Shown here piece by piece: positions 36,476 to 45,241 of a stretch of 64,000 bases of DNA (positions are counted from its first letter, which is position 1; each line of letters begins with the position of its first letter). The notes beneath the pieces were generated by a model. It saw only the letters and a program-made list of their open reading frames with translations. It was not told the DNA's origin and ran no database searches. The DNA is taken from assembly GCA_965214915.1 (NCBI GenBank), contig CBDCCP010000002.1:62001-126000 (forward strand), written 5' to 3'. The position numbers and the translations under genes were made by a program. This DNA comes from CATQHP01 sp965214915. GTDB taxonomy: Bacteria; Acidobacteriota; Terriglobia; Bryobacterales; UBA6623.

Positions 36476-39075
36476 CGGGGCATGACCGCGCGCCGCGGAT
36501 CATCGATCCGGCGACGGGGATGCCGGTGCGCCGGCGCGGGCTGACCGCCGAGCACGCCAGGCCGCATCTCACTGGCGTGCGGCAGGTCTGGCGCACCGAG
36601 TCGATCGCCTACGGGCTGACGCCGGATCGGCTGACGGCCGTGCTGCGCAGCGCCGATCGCGGCGAGCACCGCGATTACCTGACGCTGGCCGAAGAAATGG
36701 AGGAGCGCGACCCGCATTACGCCGCCGTGCTGGGGGTGCGCAAGCGGGCGGTGTCGGGGTTGGCGCCGGAGGTCGAGGCGGCTTCGGATGCGGCCGCCGA
36801 CGTGGAGCTCGCCGACGCCGTGCGCGAGATGGTCGCCGGGCCGCAGTTTCCGGCGCTGGTCGAGGACTGTCTGGACGCGCTGGGCAAGGGCTTCGCCGCC
36901 GTGGAGATCGTCTGGCGGCGGGGGAAGACATGGACGCCCGCGCGCTACGAGTGGCGCGATCCGCGCTGGTTCCGCTGGGACATCGAGGACGGGCGCACGC
37001 TGCGCCTGCTCGACGAGCAGGACAGCTACCTCGGCGTGCCGCTGGAGCCGGCGAAGTGGATCGTCCACGTGCCGCGGCTGCGTTCGGGGCTGCCGGCGCG
37101 GGCCGGCTTGGCGCGGCTGGCGGCGGCGGCGTATCTGATCAAGGCGTACGCGCTGACGGACTGGACGGCGTTCGCCGAGGTGTACGGCATGCCGCTGCGC
37201 CTGGGGCGCTACGGGCCGGGAGCGACGGAGAGCGACATCGAGACGCTGATCGGGGCGGTGGCCAACCTGGGCACGGATGCGGCGGCGGTGATGCCGGAGT
37301 CGATGCGCGTCGAGTTCGAGCAGGCTTCGTCGGGGGCGGGGAGCGGGGCGGAGGTCTTCCGCGACTTGGCCAAGTACGTGGACAGCCAGATCAGCAAAGC
37401 GGTGCTGGGGCAGACGATGACCACCGACGACGGCTCGTCGCGGGCGCAGGCGCAGGTGCATGACGCGGTGCGCGGGGACATCCTGGCTTCGGACGCGCGG
37501 CAGTTGGCGGCGACGCTCGACCGCGATCTGGTGACGCCGTTCGTGCGGCTGAACTTCGGGGCCGAGGTTGCCGTGCCGCGGCTGATGCTGCCGGTGGCCG
37601 AGCCGGAAGACACGGCGGCGCTGACGCAGGCGCTGGAGCGGCTGGTTCCGCTGGGGCTGCCGGTGCAGGCTTCGGTGGTGCGGGATCGGCTGGGGTTGCC
37701 GGACCCCGAAGAGGGGGCCGCGCTGCTGGCGGCTCCGGGCTCCGGCGGCGTACTGGAGTCTCCGCCAGCCTCGGTTGCGGCTGCCGCTGCCGCCGAGTTG
37801 CGTCCCGAAGACATGGACGAGGCGACCGACGATGCTCTCGACGATTGGGCGGAGCTCATGCGGCCGCTGGCGGAGCCGGTGGAGCGGCTGGCGTCCGACG
37901 CCGAAAATCTGGATCAAGTGCGCGAGGGCTTGGTGGGCCTGATTGGCGAGGTGAAAACCGGCGGCCTCGCCGAACGGCTGGCCCGCGGCGGTTTTGCCGC
38001 GCGCGTACGCAGCAGGGCGGAGCCTCCGGCCAAGGGCGCCGGCGGGCCGATCGACCCCGGCCTGCCGCCCGAGGAGGCGATCCGCGCCCTGCGCGCCAAG
38101 GGCTACGTCATCGGCCACGACTGGCGCGATGTCTGGGCCGAGGAACACATGGCCGCGTTCACCGTCGCCAAGGTCGGCGAACTCGACCTGCTGGCCGACA
38201 TCCGCGGGGCCGTGGATAAGGCGCTGGCCGAAGGTACGACTTTGCGCGATTTCCAGAAAGGACTGCAGCCGCTGCTGGAAGCGCGCGGCTGGTGGGGGCG
38301 TAAAGAGGTCACGGACCCCAAGACCGGGGAGCGCGTCCTGGCGCAACTCGGTAGCCCGCGGCGGTTACAGACGATCTTTCGCACGAATTTGCGCATGGCC
38401 TACGCGACCGGGCGCTGGGATCGCATCCAGCGGGTCAAGTCGCGGATGCCGTACCTGCGCTATACGGCGGTGATGGACGACCGCACGCGGCCCGAACACG
38501 CTTCCTGGCACGGCACGATTTTGCCGGTGGACGATCCCTGGTGGGAGACGCACGCGCCGCCCAACGGCTGGAACTGCCGCTGCCGGCTGATCCAGTTGAG
38601 CGCGACGCAGATGCGCCGGGCCGGCTGGAAGGTGAGCGAGCGGCCGCCGGTCAAGATGCGGGACTGGCCGAACAAGCGCACGGGCGAGAGGGTCGCCGTG
38701 CCGGAGGGGATCGACGCGGGGTTTGCCTACAATCCGGGGTCCGCGGGCGTGCGGCGGGCGGAGATTTCACGGCTGTTCGCGGATCGGCTGGCGGCAGCCG
38801 TGCCGGGCAACGCAGCCTATATCTACGAGTGGGACGAGCAGAACCGCGAGAGAAAGCGCGACAAACACGGCGTGGATTTCGCGGCGATGCTGTATTTCGA
38901 TTGGGAAGCGGCTCCGGAACCGAAAAAATGGTGGGAGGCGAAAGCCGGAGAGTGGCGCTGGGAGACCGAAGGCTACATCAACGACACACTGCACCGCGTG
39001 GCCTATACCGAGCGCGACGGGCGGATGCGCATCATCACGCTGTTCCCCCTGGACGGCGAGAACGAGCTACACTGA
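36472..39075 (+). CDS. Portal-MuF-BrnT triple fusion protein
   Basis: 867 residues. Residues ~1-440 are a Mu gp29-like (DUF935) portal: REDY-type LTLAEEMEERDPHYAAVLGVRKRAV, DPRWFRWDIEDG, KAYALTDWTAFAEVYGMPLRLGRY, AVLGQTMTTDDGSSRAQAQVH. Residues ~440-525 are an Ala/Glu-rich linker. Residues ~526-780 are MuF head-morphogenesis: RTRPEHASWHGTILPVDDPWW, PPNGWNCRCR. Residues 783-867 are BrnT-like: YEWDEQN, KHGVDFAAM, LHRVAYTERDGRMRII. Portal and MuF are normally separate proteins. ATG is at 36472. The stop is coupled (TGATG) to a small gene. No frameshift is seen along 2.6 kb, suggesting selection. Confidence 0.8.
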   Translation: MTGHDRAPRIIDPATGMPVRRRGLTAEHARPHLTGVRQVWRTESIAYGLTPDRLTAVLRSADRGEHRDYLTLAEEMEERDPHYAAVLGVRKRAVSGLAPEVEAASDAAADVELADAVREMVAGPQFPALVEDCLDALGKGFAAVEIVWRRGKTWTPARYEWRDPRWFRWDIEDGRTLRLLDEQDSYLGVPLEPAKWIVHVPRLRSGLPARAGLARLAAAAYLIKAYALTDWTAFAEVYGMPLRLGRYGPGATESDIETLIGAVANLGTDAAAVMPESMRVEFEQASSGAGSGAEVFRDLAKYVDSQISKAVLGQTMTTDDGSSRAQAQVHDAVRGDILASDARQLAATLDRDLVTPFVRLNFGAEVAVPRLMLPVAEPEDTAALTQALERLVPLGLPVQASVVRDRLGLPDPEEGAALLAAPGSGGVLESPPASVAAAAAAELRPEDMDEATDDALDDWAELMRPLAEPVERLASDAENLDQVREGLVGLIGEVKTGGLAERLARGGFAARVRSRAEPPAKGAGGPIDPGLPPEEAIRALRAKGYVIGHDWRDVWAEEHMAAFTVAKVGELDLLADIRGAVDKALAEGTTLRDFQKGLQPLLEARGWWGRKEVTDPKTGERVLAQLGSPRRLQTIFRTNLRMAYATGRWDRIQRVKSRMPYLRYTAVMDDRTRPEHASWHGTILPVDDPWWETHAPPNGWNCRCRLIQLSATQMRRAGWKVSERPPVKMRDWPNKRTGERVAVPEGIDAGFAYNPGSAGVRRAEISRLFADRLAAAVPGNAAYIYEWDEQNRERKRDKHGVDFAAMLYFDWEAAPEPKKWWEAKAGEWRWETEGYINDTLHRVAYTERDGRMRIITLFPLDGENELH

Positions 39076-39275
39076 TGGCGATGGGTATGCGGCCGGGAGA
39101 CAAACTGACGCCCGAGCAACTGGACAGGCTTAAGGCCCGCGTCGCCGGCGACCCCGACGCGCTGAAATCCCTGGAAGTGCGCGAAGACCCCTCAATTCCC
39201 TCTGTGCCCTGGGAAGAGGCAGCTAAAGAGCTACCGTTTTTGCGGGCTGTAGCGGCGCGGCGCAAAAGCGCGTAG
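39075..39275 (+). CDS. Small protein coupled to the toxin fusion, candidate immunity/antitoxin
   Basis: 66 residues: MRPGDKLTPEQLDRLKARVAGDPDAL, then SIPSVPWEEAAKELPFLRAV and a basic end. The TGATG overlap with the fusion gene implies coupled translation, a common toxin-immunity arrangement. It is not obviously homologous to the left-arm small protein, so the two arms may carry different cognate antitoxins. No family recognised. Confidence 0.45.
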   Translation: MAMGMRPGDKLTPEQLDRLKARVAGDPDALKSLEVREDPSIPSVPWEEAAKELPFLRAVAARRKSA

Positions 39276-39300
39276 AGCGGGTCGGCCGCTGCACCCGCTG

Positions 39301-39347
39301 CCGTTTTTCTTCCACTTTCCACTAGCCACTATCCACTGTACGCGGGC
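39301..39347 (-). repeat. Inner inverted repeat, right copy
   Basis: Reverse complement of 29262-29315. Contains CACTATCCACTGTACGCGGGC. A diverged third copy begins at 2365. Confidence 0.8.
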
Positions 39348-39379
39348 GCCGGTACGGCAACGAAATTCAACTTTCACTG

Positions 39380-39427
39380 CGTCGCAAACCATGTGGCCAA
39401 ACTGTACAAACCAAGTGGCCGCGTACA
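39380..39427 (-). repeat. Right terminal subrepeats
   Basis: Read on the minus strand from TGTA at 39427: CGGCCACTTGGTTTGTACAG and TGGCCACATGGTTTGCGACG, matching the left-end subrepeats in inverted orientation and the solo end at 2410-2461. Confidence 0.8.
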
Positions 39428-39429
39428 GT

Positions 39430-39510
39430 CATCTGGCTTTCCAGTGCGAGGGCCGGGCCGTTGCCGCCGCCGTGCGCGAGTTCCTGGGCGGGAACCGGCC
39501 GGCGCAGTAG
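39430..39510 (+). pseudogene. Alpha/beta-hydrolase (MetX-like), 3' fragment
   Basis: The frame HLAFQCEGRAVAAAVREFLG ending at TAG 39508 matches the last 25 residues of MetX-like hydrolases, including the catalytic His. It is directly joined to the element's right end and belongs with the 5' fragment at 28953. Confidence 0.7.
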
Positions 39511-39549
39511 CCTCTGCCGGTCGGGCCGTTTCGCTACGATAGTGGTCGC

Positions 39550-40080
39550 ATGCGCAACGCCGTCCTGTTGTTCGCGGCCCTGCTTGCCTTGTGGGCCTGT
39601 CCCGTCAACGCGCCCGATCTGACGCCGATTCCGGAAGGATCGGGAGGCGCCGCGCGCGCCGCGCCGGTTCTGCTCTCTTCCGTCAACGTCGCCGACCCTC
39701 AGGCCGAGGAACAGTTGATCGACGGCTTTTACGAGTTGGAAAACGGCGCTTGGCGCTGGACCATGCGCCGCTTCGCGGTCGCTCTACAGCCTCTCGAAAG
39801 CGGCGCGGACTCCGTGTTTCTCGAGATGCGGTTCACCGTCCCGGAGATTGTCGCCGGACGGTTCGGCGGCGCGAAGATCATGGCGAAAGTCAACGGCAAC
39901 GAGTTGGAGCCCGAGAGCTTCGAGGGGCAAGGCGGGTTCCTGTACTCCCAAGAGGTTGCGGCCTCTGTGCTGAGCGGCGGGCCGGCGCGGGTCGAGTTCG
40001 AGCTTGAAAACGCCGTTACTGCCGGCGAAGCCGATCTGCGCGAGCTCGGCATCATCGTCACCTCCATCGCACTGAAGTGA
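39550..40080 (+). CDS. Hypothetical exported protein
   Basis: 176 residues. N-terminal MRNAVLLFAALLALWACPVN is a lipoprotein-like signal (LWAC). The remainder is beta-rich with no recognised motif. A TACGAT hexamer (39535-39540) lies 9 nt before the ATG. Its stop overlaps the start of the membrane protein that follows (GTGA), so the two form an operon and may act together at the envelope. Confidence 0.6.
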   Translation: MRNAVLLFAALLALWACPVNAPDLTPIPEGSGGAARAAPVLLSSVNVADPQAEEQLIDGFYELENGAWRWTMRRFAVALQPLESGADSVFLEMRFTVPEIVAGRFGGAKIMAKVNGNELEPESFEGQGGFLYSQEVAASVLSGGPARVEFELENAVTAGEADLRELGIIVTSIALK

Positions 40081-41543
40081 GCGGCTTGCCCGACAAGTTT
40101 GCGGCCGGGAAAAGAACCTTCCGGCGTTTCCTGCCCTGGTCGATCGCTCCGGCAATCTGCCTGGGCGCTTATTGGGTCGGCCTGTGGTGCTGGTTTCACA
40201 CCGACGATTTCTCGCTGCTTTTTCTGGTACGCCGGCCTCCCGAGGAGTTCTGGCCCGGCATACTCGAGCCGCGCGCTCAGGGAACTTTCCGCCCGCTCTC
40301 GGAACAACTGTTCTTCTACCTGTTTCACCGCTGGTTCGGATTCGATGCCTTTCCCTTCCGCGCCGCCGCGTTCGCAACGCATTTTGTCAACCTGGCTCTT
40401 TTGACGCTGTTGACGCGGCAGCTTACCGGAAAGCTCGGCCTCGGGGTTTTTGCCGCTTCCCTGTGGACGGTCCATCACGGCTTGGCCTACCCGCTCACCT
40501 GGTCTTCCGCCTTCAACCAGATACTCTGCTCGTTTTTCCTGTTGGCCGGGTTGCTGCTGTTCTCGCGCTTTGCGTCGGGCGGCGGCCGGGGTTGGTACTG
40601 GGCGCAGCTCGCAGCGTTCCTGGGAGCGTTGGGCTCGCTGGAAACGGCGGTCGTTTACCCGGCGCTGTGTCTGGCGCTGGGGTTCGTCCAGCGCCGGCAA
40701 CGCGCGCTTTGGGCGCTTGCGCTGCTGCCGGTTTCCGCGTTTTTCGCATGGCTTCAGATCGCCAGATCCGCCGGACTGCGCGGGTCGATCTATGCCCTTT
40801 CGTTCCAGCCGGAGACGATCCTGGCGAACTTGGCCTGGTACGCGCGGGAAGCGGTTGCCCCCTCCGAAGGCCATCCTTACCTACTGCCCTGCGGAATCGT
40901 CTTGACGGGGCTTGCGGCGCTCCAGCTATGGGCGCGGAACCGCGCCGTGCAGTTCGGACTTTGCTGGTTCCTCGTCACGCTCGCGCCCTATCTCGTCTTC
41001 GAGGGGCGCCAAGCGCACTACTATCTGGCGATCCCGGCTGCCGGCATGGCCGTGTTTCTCGCCGGAGCGCTCGATTGGAAGAGAAATTTCCGCCAACTCG
41101 TTGCCGCCGCGGCGCTTCTCGCCTGCGCCGTAATCGGTTGGCAATCCCTCGACCTTGGCCGAGCCGTCGCGGCGAACAACTACCGCTTCGGATTGTCGGC
41201 GCGCAATCTGCTCACGGGCGTCGCCCACGTCAGGCGCCTGCATCCCGACAAAACAATCCTGCTCACGGGCGTTTCGCAATCCATGTTTTACAGTTCCATT
41301 TATCACGGCATTTTCGATCTCGGAGGGATATCCGATGTCTATCTCACGCCCGACGGAAACACGATTGCGCAGCTTCCGGGCTACCAGCCGATCGCAGCGC
41401 ACTTTGCTGCCGCTCGCGACACGCGGCTCATGGTCACCCAAGGCGCGGCGGTGGTTTACAGCGCCTCGCAAGCCCGCCTGCGGGAGATCACAGCGAGGTA
41501 CCGCGCAACGTTGAACGTCCGCCTGGGCCCACCCGGCGGGTAG
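40077..41543 (+). CDS. Polytopic membrane protein, glycosyltransferase-like
   Basis: 488 residues, GTG start overlapping the previous stop. About 10-11 membrane spans; the first external loop carries HTDDFSLLFLV with an acidic pair, as in GT-C (PMT/GT39-like) glycosyltransferases that use lipid-linked sugars. No definite family assignment. The C-terminal ~110 residues form a soluble domain. A role in envelope glycosylation is inferred. Confidence 0.55.
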   Translation: MSGLPDKFAAGKRTFRRFLPWSIAPAICLGAYWVGLWCWFHTDDFSLLFLVRRPPEEFWPGILEPRAQGTFRPLSEQLFFYLFHRWFGFDAFPFRAAAFATHFVNLALLTLLTRQLTGKLGLGVFAASLWTVHHGLAYPLTWSSAFNQILCSFFLLAGLLLFSRFASGGGRGWYWAQLAAFLGALGSLETAVVYPALCLALGFVQRRQRALWALALLPVSAFFAWLQIARSAGLRGSIYALSFQPETILANLAWYAREAVAPSEGHPYLLPCGIVLTGLAALQLWARNRAVQFGLCWFLVTLAPYLVFEGRQAHYYLAIPAAGMAVFLAGALDWKRNFRQLVAAAALLACAVIGWQSLDLGRAVAANNYRFGLSARNLLTGVAHVRRLHPDKTILLTGVSQSMFYSSIYHGIFDLGGISDVYLTPDGNTIAQLPGYQPIAAHFAAARDTRLMVTQGAAVVYSASQARLREITARYRATLNVRLGPPGG

Positions 41544-41571
41544 CCGGCTGCGCCCGCGCTAATCTGATGGT

Positions 41572-43077
41572 TTGCCGCCCGCATCCAAGATCGGCAAGGT
41601 TTCCCTGGTCGGCGCAGGCCCTGGCGACCCGGAGTTGCTGACTCTGCGCGGCCGCGCGCTTCTGGAACGCGCCGATGTCATTTTCTACGACAATCTGGCC
41701 GCTCCGGCGGTGCTGAGCTACGCAGCGGCCGGAGCGGAGCGGGTTTACGTCGGCAAGAAGCGCGCCGAGCGGACATATTCTCAGGAACAAATCAACGAGC
41801 TTCTGATCGGCGAGGCGAGCAAGGGCCGCACTGTCGTGCGCTTGAAGGGCGGCGACCCCTATATTTTCGGCAGGGGCGGCGAGGAAGCTCTGGCGCTGGC
41901 CGCCGCCGGAATCCCCTTCGACGTGGTTCCGGGCGTGACGTCGGCAGTCGGTGTTGCCGCCTACGCGGGCATTCCTCTCACCCACCGCGATCACACTCAG
42001 GCGGTAACTTTCGTAACCGGCCACCACGTCGACTCCCTCGATTGGGATTCCCTGGCCTCCCGTCAGACACTGGTCGTCTTCATGGGGCTGACGGCCGTCG
42101 CCGACATTTCCTCCCGGCTGCGGCAGGCCGGCCGTTCCGCCGAGACGCCGGCGGCGGCCATCCGCTGGGGCACGCGCGGCGACCAGCAGACAGTTGCGGG
42201 CACGCTCGGCGACCTGTCGGAAAAAGTTGCCCGGCACAAGCTGAAACCTCCCGCCCTGGTGATTATCGGTGAGGTCGTCGGTCTGCGGCGGAGCGTGAAC
42301 TGGTTCGAAAAGCTCCCGCTCTTCGGGCAATCGATCGTCGTCACCCGCGCCGCAACGCAGGCCGGCGGGCTGGCGAGCAGGCTGCGCGGATTAGGCGCTC
42401 ACGCGATCGAGATTCCGACGATTGCCCTCGAGCTTCCGAGCAGCTTCGACCCGGTTGACCGGGCCGTAGAGAAACTCGACTCCTATGACTGGCTGGCGTT
42501 CACCAGCGCCAACGGCGTACGCTGTTTCATCGAGCGCCTGGACGCGAGTTCCCGCGACCTGCGCTCGGTTCGGGCCAAGCTTTGCGCGATCGGTCCGGTT
42601 ACGGCGGAGGCGCTCGCCAAGCTTCATCTCAAGGTCGATCTGACGCCCGACGAATTCGTTGCCGAATCCGTCGCCGACGCCTTTCGCGGCTGCCGGCTCG
42701 CCGGCAAGCGCGTCCTGCTGCCGCGGGCGGAGGAGGCGCGAGAGTTCCTGCCCGAAGCGCTGCGTAGCTTCGGCGCGGTTGTCGATGTCGTCCCGGTTTA
42801 CCGCGCGGTCCTTCCGCAAGAATCGAGGCCGGCCGCCGAACGCGTCTGGAACGGCGCGAAAGCTCCCGACTGGGTCACGGTTACGAGTTCCTCCACGGTG
42901 ACGAATCTGGCCGGGCTCGTGCCGGTCGAACGCCTGCGCGCGAGCCGCATTGCGTCCATTGGGCCGATAACTTCCCGTACCGCGCGCGGCCTCGGACTTG
43001 CGGTCGCAGTCGAAGCGTCTCCTTACACCACGGACGGCCTGATCGACGCCCTTGTCTCACACTTTTCCGCCGCGTAA
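41572..43077 (+). CDS. cobA-hemD: Uroporphyrinogen-III methyltransferase / synthase fusion
   Basis: 501 residues, two enzymes. Residues ~1-250 are SAM-dependent uroporphyrinogen-III C-methyltransferase: LVGAGPGDPELLTLRG, VVRLKGGDPYIFGRGGEEA, VVPGVTSAVGVAAYAGIPLTHR. Residues ~255-495 are uroporphyrinogen-III synthase: VVTRAATQAGGLASRLR, WLAFTSANGV, VLLPRAEEAREFLPEAL. Together they make uroporphyrinogen-III and route it to siroheme or cobalamin. TTG at 41572 is the likely start; a nearby ATG is out of frame. Such fusions are known in several phyla. Confidence 0.9.
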   Translation: MPPASKIGKVSLVGAGPGDPELLTLRGRALLERADVIFYDNLAAPAVLSYAAAGAERVYVGKKRAERTYSQEQINELLIGEASKGRTVVRLKGGDPYIFGRGGEEALALAAAGIPFDVVPGVTSAVGVAAYAGIPLTHRDHTQAVTFVTGHHVDSLDWDSLASRQTLVVFMGLTAVADISSRLRQAGRSAETPAAAIRWGTRGDQQTVAGTLGDLSEKVARHKLKPPALVIIGEVVGLRRSVNWFEKLPLFGQSIVVTRAATQAGGLASRLRGLGAHAIEIPTIALELPSSFDPVDRAVEKLDSYDWLAFTSANGVRCFIERLDASSRDLRSVRAKLCAIGPVTAEALAKLHLKVDLTPDEFVAESVADAFRGCRLAGKRVLLPRAEEAREFLPEALRSFGAVVDVVPVYRAVLPQESRPAAERVWNGAKAPDWVTVTSSSTVTNLAGLVPVERLRASRIASIGPITSRTARGLGLAVAVEASPYTTDGLIDALVSHFSAA

Positions 43078-43094
43078 TAACATGCAAGGTAGAG

Positions 43095-43583
43095 ATGCGT
43101 TTTCTTCAGGCAGGCGAACAGCAACTGATTGCCCTCGATCCTGACCGGCAGATCCTTCGGCAACTCGTCCAGCAAGCCGGCTTCACCTGTAAAATCACGC
43201 AAGAAGATCGCCGCGTCGTCCTGGAAGTGCGGCCCCAGGACTCCAGCGAACCGCTGCTGCTGTTCGACGCTCTCGACCCGGCGAATCTGGGATGGTTCTC
43301 GCGCTGCCAGTTCTATGTGGACGCGAATTCCGGAGTCGTCCTGCAAACGCCTCTTTTACTGGCAAACTATTACGACGGCGGCAAGCCGGCCCGCGATTGC
43401 GTGCTCGTTTCGCTCTCTACGGAGTTGCCGGCCGGCTTCCGGCTTCCGGGTAAGCAGAACCTCAACGAACAGGTCGTTTACACGCTGCTTTTCAACCTGC
43501 TGAACGCTTTGCGCGATACCGGCGTCGCCCTCTGCGGCCGTCAGGGCATTCGGCCTCTCGCCGGAGCGAATGTCCAACGCTGA
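43095..43583 (+). CDS. Hypothetical protein
   Basis: 162 residues, 17 bp after cobA-hemD on the same strand. Contains LVQQAGFTCKITQEDRR and a hydrophobic-rich C-terminal helix (VVYTLLFNLLNALRD). No membrane span and no recognised domain. The operon position hints at tetrapyrrole or redox metabolism but nothing in the sequence shows it. Confidence 0.6.
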   Translation: MRFLQAGEQQLIALDPDRQILRQLVQQAGFTCKITQEDRRVVLEVRPQDSSEPLLLFDALDPANLGWFSRCQFYVDANSGVVLQTPLLLANYYDGGKPARDCVLVSLSTELPAGFRLPGKQNLNEQVVYTLLFNLLNALRDTGVALCGRQGIRPLAGANVQR

Positions 43584-43589
43584 TCGCGG

Positions 43590-45038
43590 TTACCACCGCC
43601 ACCATTTCTCAAGGCGGCTTTCGAGCCGTTTGCGCACTGCGGCGTGTTCGCTTGCAGCCGCGACGTTTGCCCGTTCCTTGGGCCTTCCCCCGATGCGGTA
43701 CAGTTCCGGAGCCTCGGTTTCGTTGAGGATCAACTTCCATTCCCTGGTGCGCGCCATCTTGGTGCGGTGCATCGGCCGCATCGTCGGCCCCAGCACGCGC
43801 GTGTGCCGCGGCTTCGCGTCGATGTCGTCGGGCGCCATGTCCGCGGGCAAGACGCCTTCGGCCAAATCGCCGTAGGCTGCCGATGTGAAAATCGCGCGCT
43901 CGGGGCCGTCTTCGGTTTCGCCGCGCAAATGCGCCGCCATGCTGCGTCCCGACAGACCCTCGGGAATATCGCCGCCCGTCAGCTCCGCCAACGTCGGGAA
44001 GAGATCGACCGACTGCGTTAGCGATTCCGGCCGCAGTCCTTTGGCGATGCGGCCCGGCGCCCGCCAGATCATCGGCACGCGCAACAGCGAATCGTAAAGA
44101 AACATGCCCTTGCGCACCATGCCGTAGTCGCCCATGAAATCGCCGTGGTCGGCGGTCAGGACGACTATCGTGCTAGCGGTCATGCCGTTCGCTTCGAGGG
44201 CGCGCAACAGACGCCCCAGGGGGCGGTCGACTCCCCACTCGATCTGCGCGTAGTAGTAGCGCATCGTTTCGGTCAGGTCTTCGCGGTCCAGTCGATCGAA
44301 CCCCATCGCGCGCGCGAAGCGGTCGAGTCTCGCGCTCAAAGCGATCGGGGCTACGGGGTCCGGCAGCGCCATGTCGGCCGACGCATAGCGCGCGCTGTAC
44401 CGCGCCGGCGCCATGTATGGCGGGTGCGGGTCGAAATAGCTGACGTGCAGGAAAAACGGATCGCCGCCGCCTTTCTCAATGAACTCGATCGCGGACTCCG
44501 TATTGATGTGCGGAAAGCAGTCTTCCTCCGGCCAGTAAACATCGCTGTGCCAATGGGGCGGCACGTAGCCGTTGTACGCCCGGAACGACTCGCGGCTGCG
44601 GATGTCGGCTTTGTCCAGATTCTCCAGCGCGTCGTTGGCATAGGTGTGGTTCTTGCCGACCCAACCGGTGCGGTAGCCGCGCTTGGCGAAATACTCGAGC
44701 AGCGTCCCCTCGAAATCGAGCTTTTCCCCGTCGTTGTTGGTCAACGAGCCGTGCTCGTGCGGGTGGCGGCCCGAGAAGCAGGACTTCCGCGTCGGCACGC
44801 AAACCGGACCGTTCGCGAACCCGTTGGCGAACAGCGCGCCCTCGCGCGCCATGCGGTCGAGGTTCGGCGTTCGCGCGTTGGGATGCCCCAGCGAGGTTAT
44901 GCAGTCGCCGCGCATCTGATCGACGGTTACGAACAAAACGTTCGGCGGCGCGTCGGTCGCGCGTCCGCTGACCGCCGCCGGCGCGACGCCGGCAAGCGCG
45001 GCGGATTGAACGAATCGTCTTCGCGTGATGCCGGCCAT
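43590..45038 (-). CDS. Tat-exported sulfatase (CVPTR type)
   Basis: 482 residues. Twin-arginine signal MAGITRRRFVQSAALAG; metal site VTVDQ with the formylglycine motif C-V-P-T-R at residues 80-84, the less common Thr variant of CxPSR; ADHGDFMGDYGMVRKGMF metal and sulfate-binding segment later. Choline-sulfatase-like overall. A GATACT hexamer precedes the ATG at 45038 by about 10 nt; an ATG two codons upstream is also possible. Substrate unknown. Confidence 0.88.
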   Translation of the reverse strand: MAGITRRRFVQSAALAGVAPAAVSGRATDAPPNVLFVTVDQMRGDCITSLGHPNARTPNLDRMAREGALFANGFANGPVCVPTRKSCFSGRHPHEHGSLTNNDGEKLDFEGTLLEYFAKRGYRTGWVGKNHTYANDALENLDKADIRSRESFRAYNGYVPPHWHSDVYWPEEDCFPHINTESAIEFIEKGGGDPFFLHVSYFDPHPPYMAPARYSARYASADMALPDPVAPIALSARLDRFARAMGFDRLDREDLTETMRYYYAQIEWGVDRPLGRLLRALEANGMTASTIVVLTADHGDFMGDYGMVRKGMFLYDSLLRVPMIWRAPGRIAKGLRPESLTQSVDLFPTLAELTGGDIPEGLSGRSMAAHLRGETEDGPERAIFTSAAYGDLAEGVLPADMAPDDIDAKPRHTRVLGPTMRPMHRTKMARTREWKLILNETEAPELYRIGGRPKERANVAAASEHAAVRKRLESRLEKWWRW

Positions 45039-45241
45039 ATGCATGGTCAGTATCGCAGAACGGGGCCGGCGGGTGAGAGATTCCGCCGCAGCCGGCGTTT
45101 GTAAAGCCGCTTTACGTTCTTCTTACCAATCTTTTACCCGATGTTCCATAACCCCCGGCGGGCGTCGGCGTCAATTCTTATAAAGGCGGCCGGCAGCCCC
45201 CGAAAGCCGGCGGATCGAAAGCTCAAGGGAGGAATTGAATC

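Larger units (their letters stand above)
29158..39427. mobile_element. Mu-like phage-derived element with TGTA...TACA ends
   Basis: 10,270 bp between TGTA at 29158 and TACA at 39427. Both ends carry about 22-bp subrepeats in inverted orientation plus an inner inverted repeat of about 50 bp. Contents are phage head and tail genes only: terminase, portal, MuF, chaperone, GpE and tape-measure fragments, toxin-like domains, small membrane proteins. No transposase, repressor, capsid or sheath gene was found, so it is non-autonomous. No target-site duplication is visible, and the interrupted host gene lacks its middle, which fits recombination between two elements. Confidence 0.75.

Noticed and set aside
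36355..38346. Long minus-strand frame (663 codons) opposite the portal fusion
   Set aside because: GC-rich antisense shadow with low-complexity Arg/His composition and no motif.
29158..39427. Possible Tn7-like or CRISPR-associated transposon
   Set aside because: End structure is compatible, but no TnsA/B/C, TniQ or Cas genes are present; phage head genes fit a Mu-like origin better.
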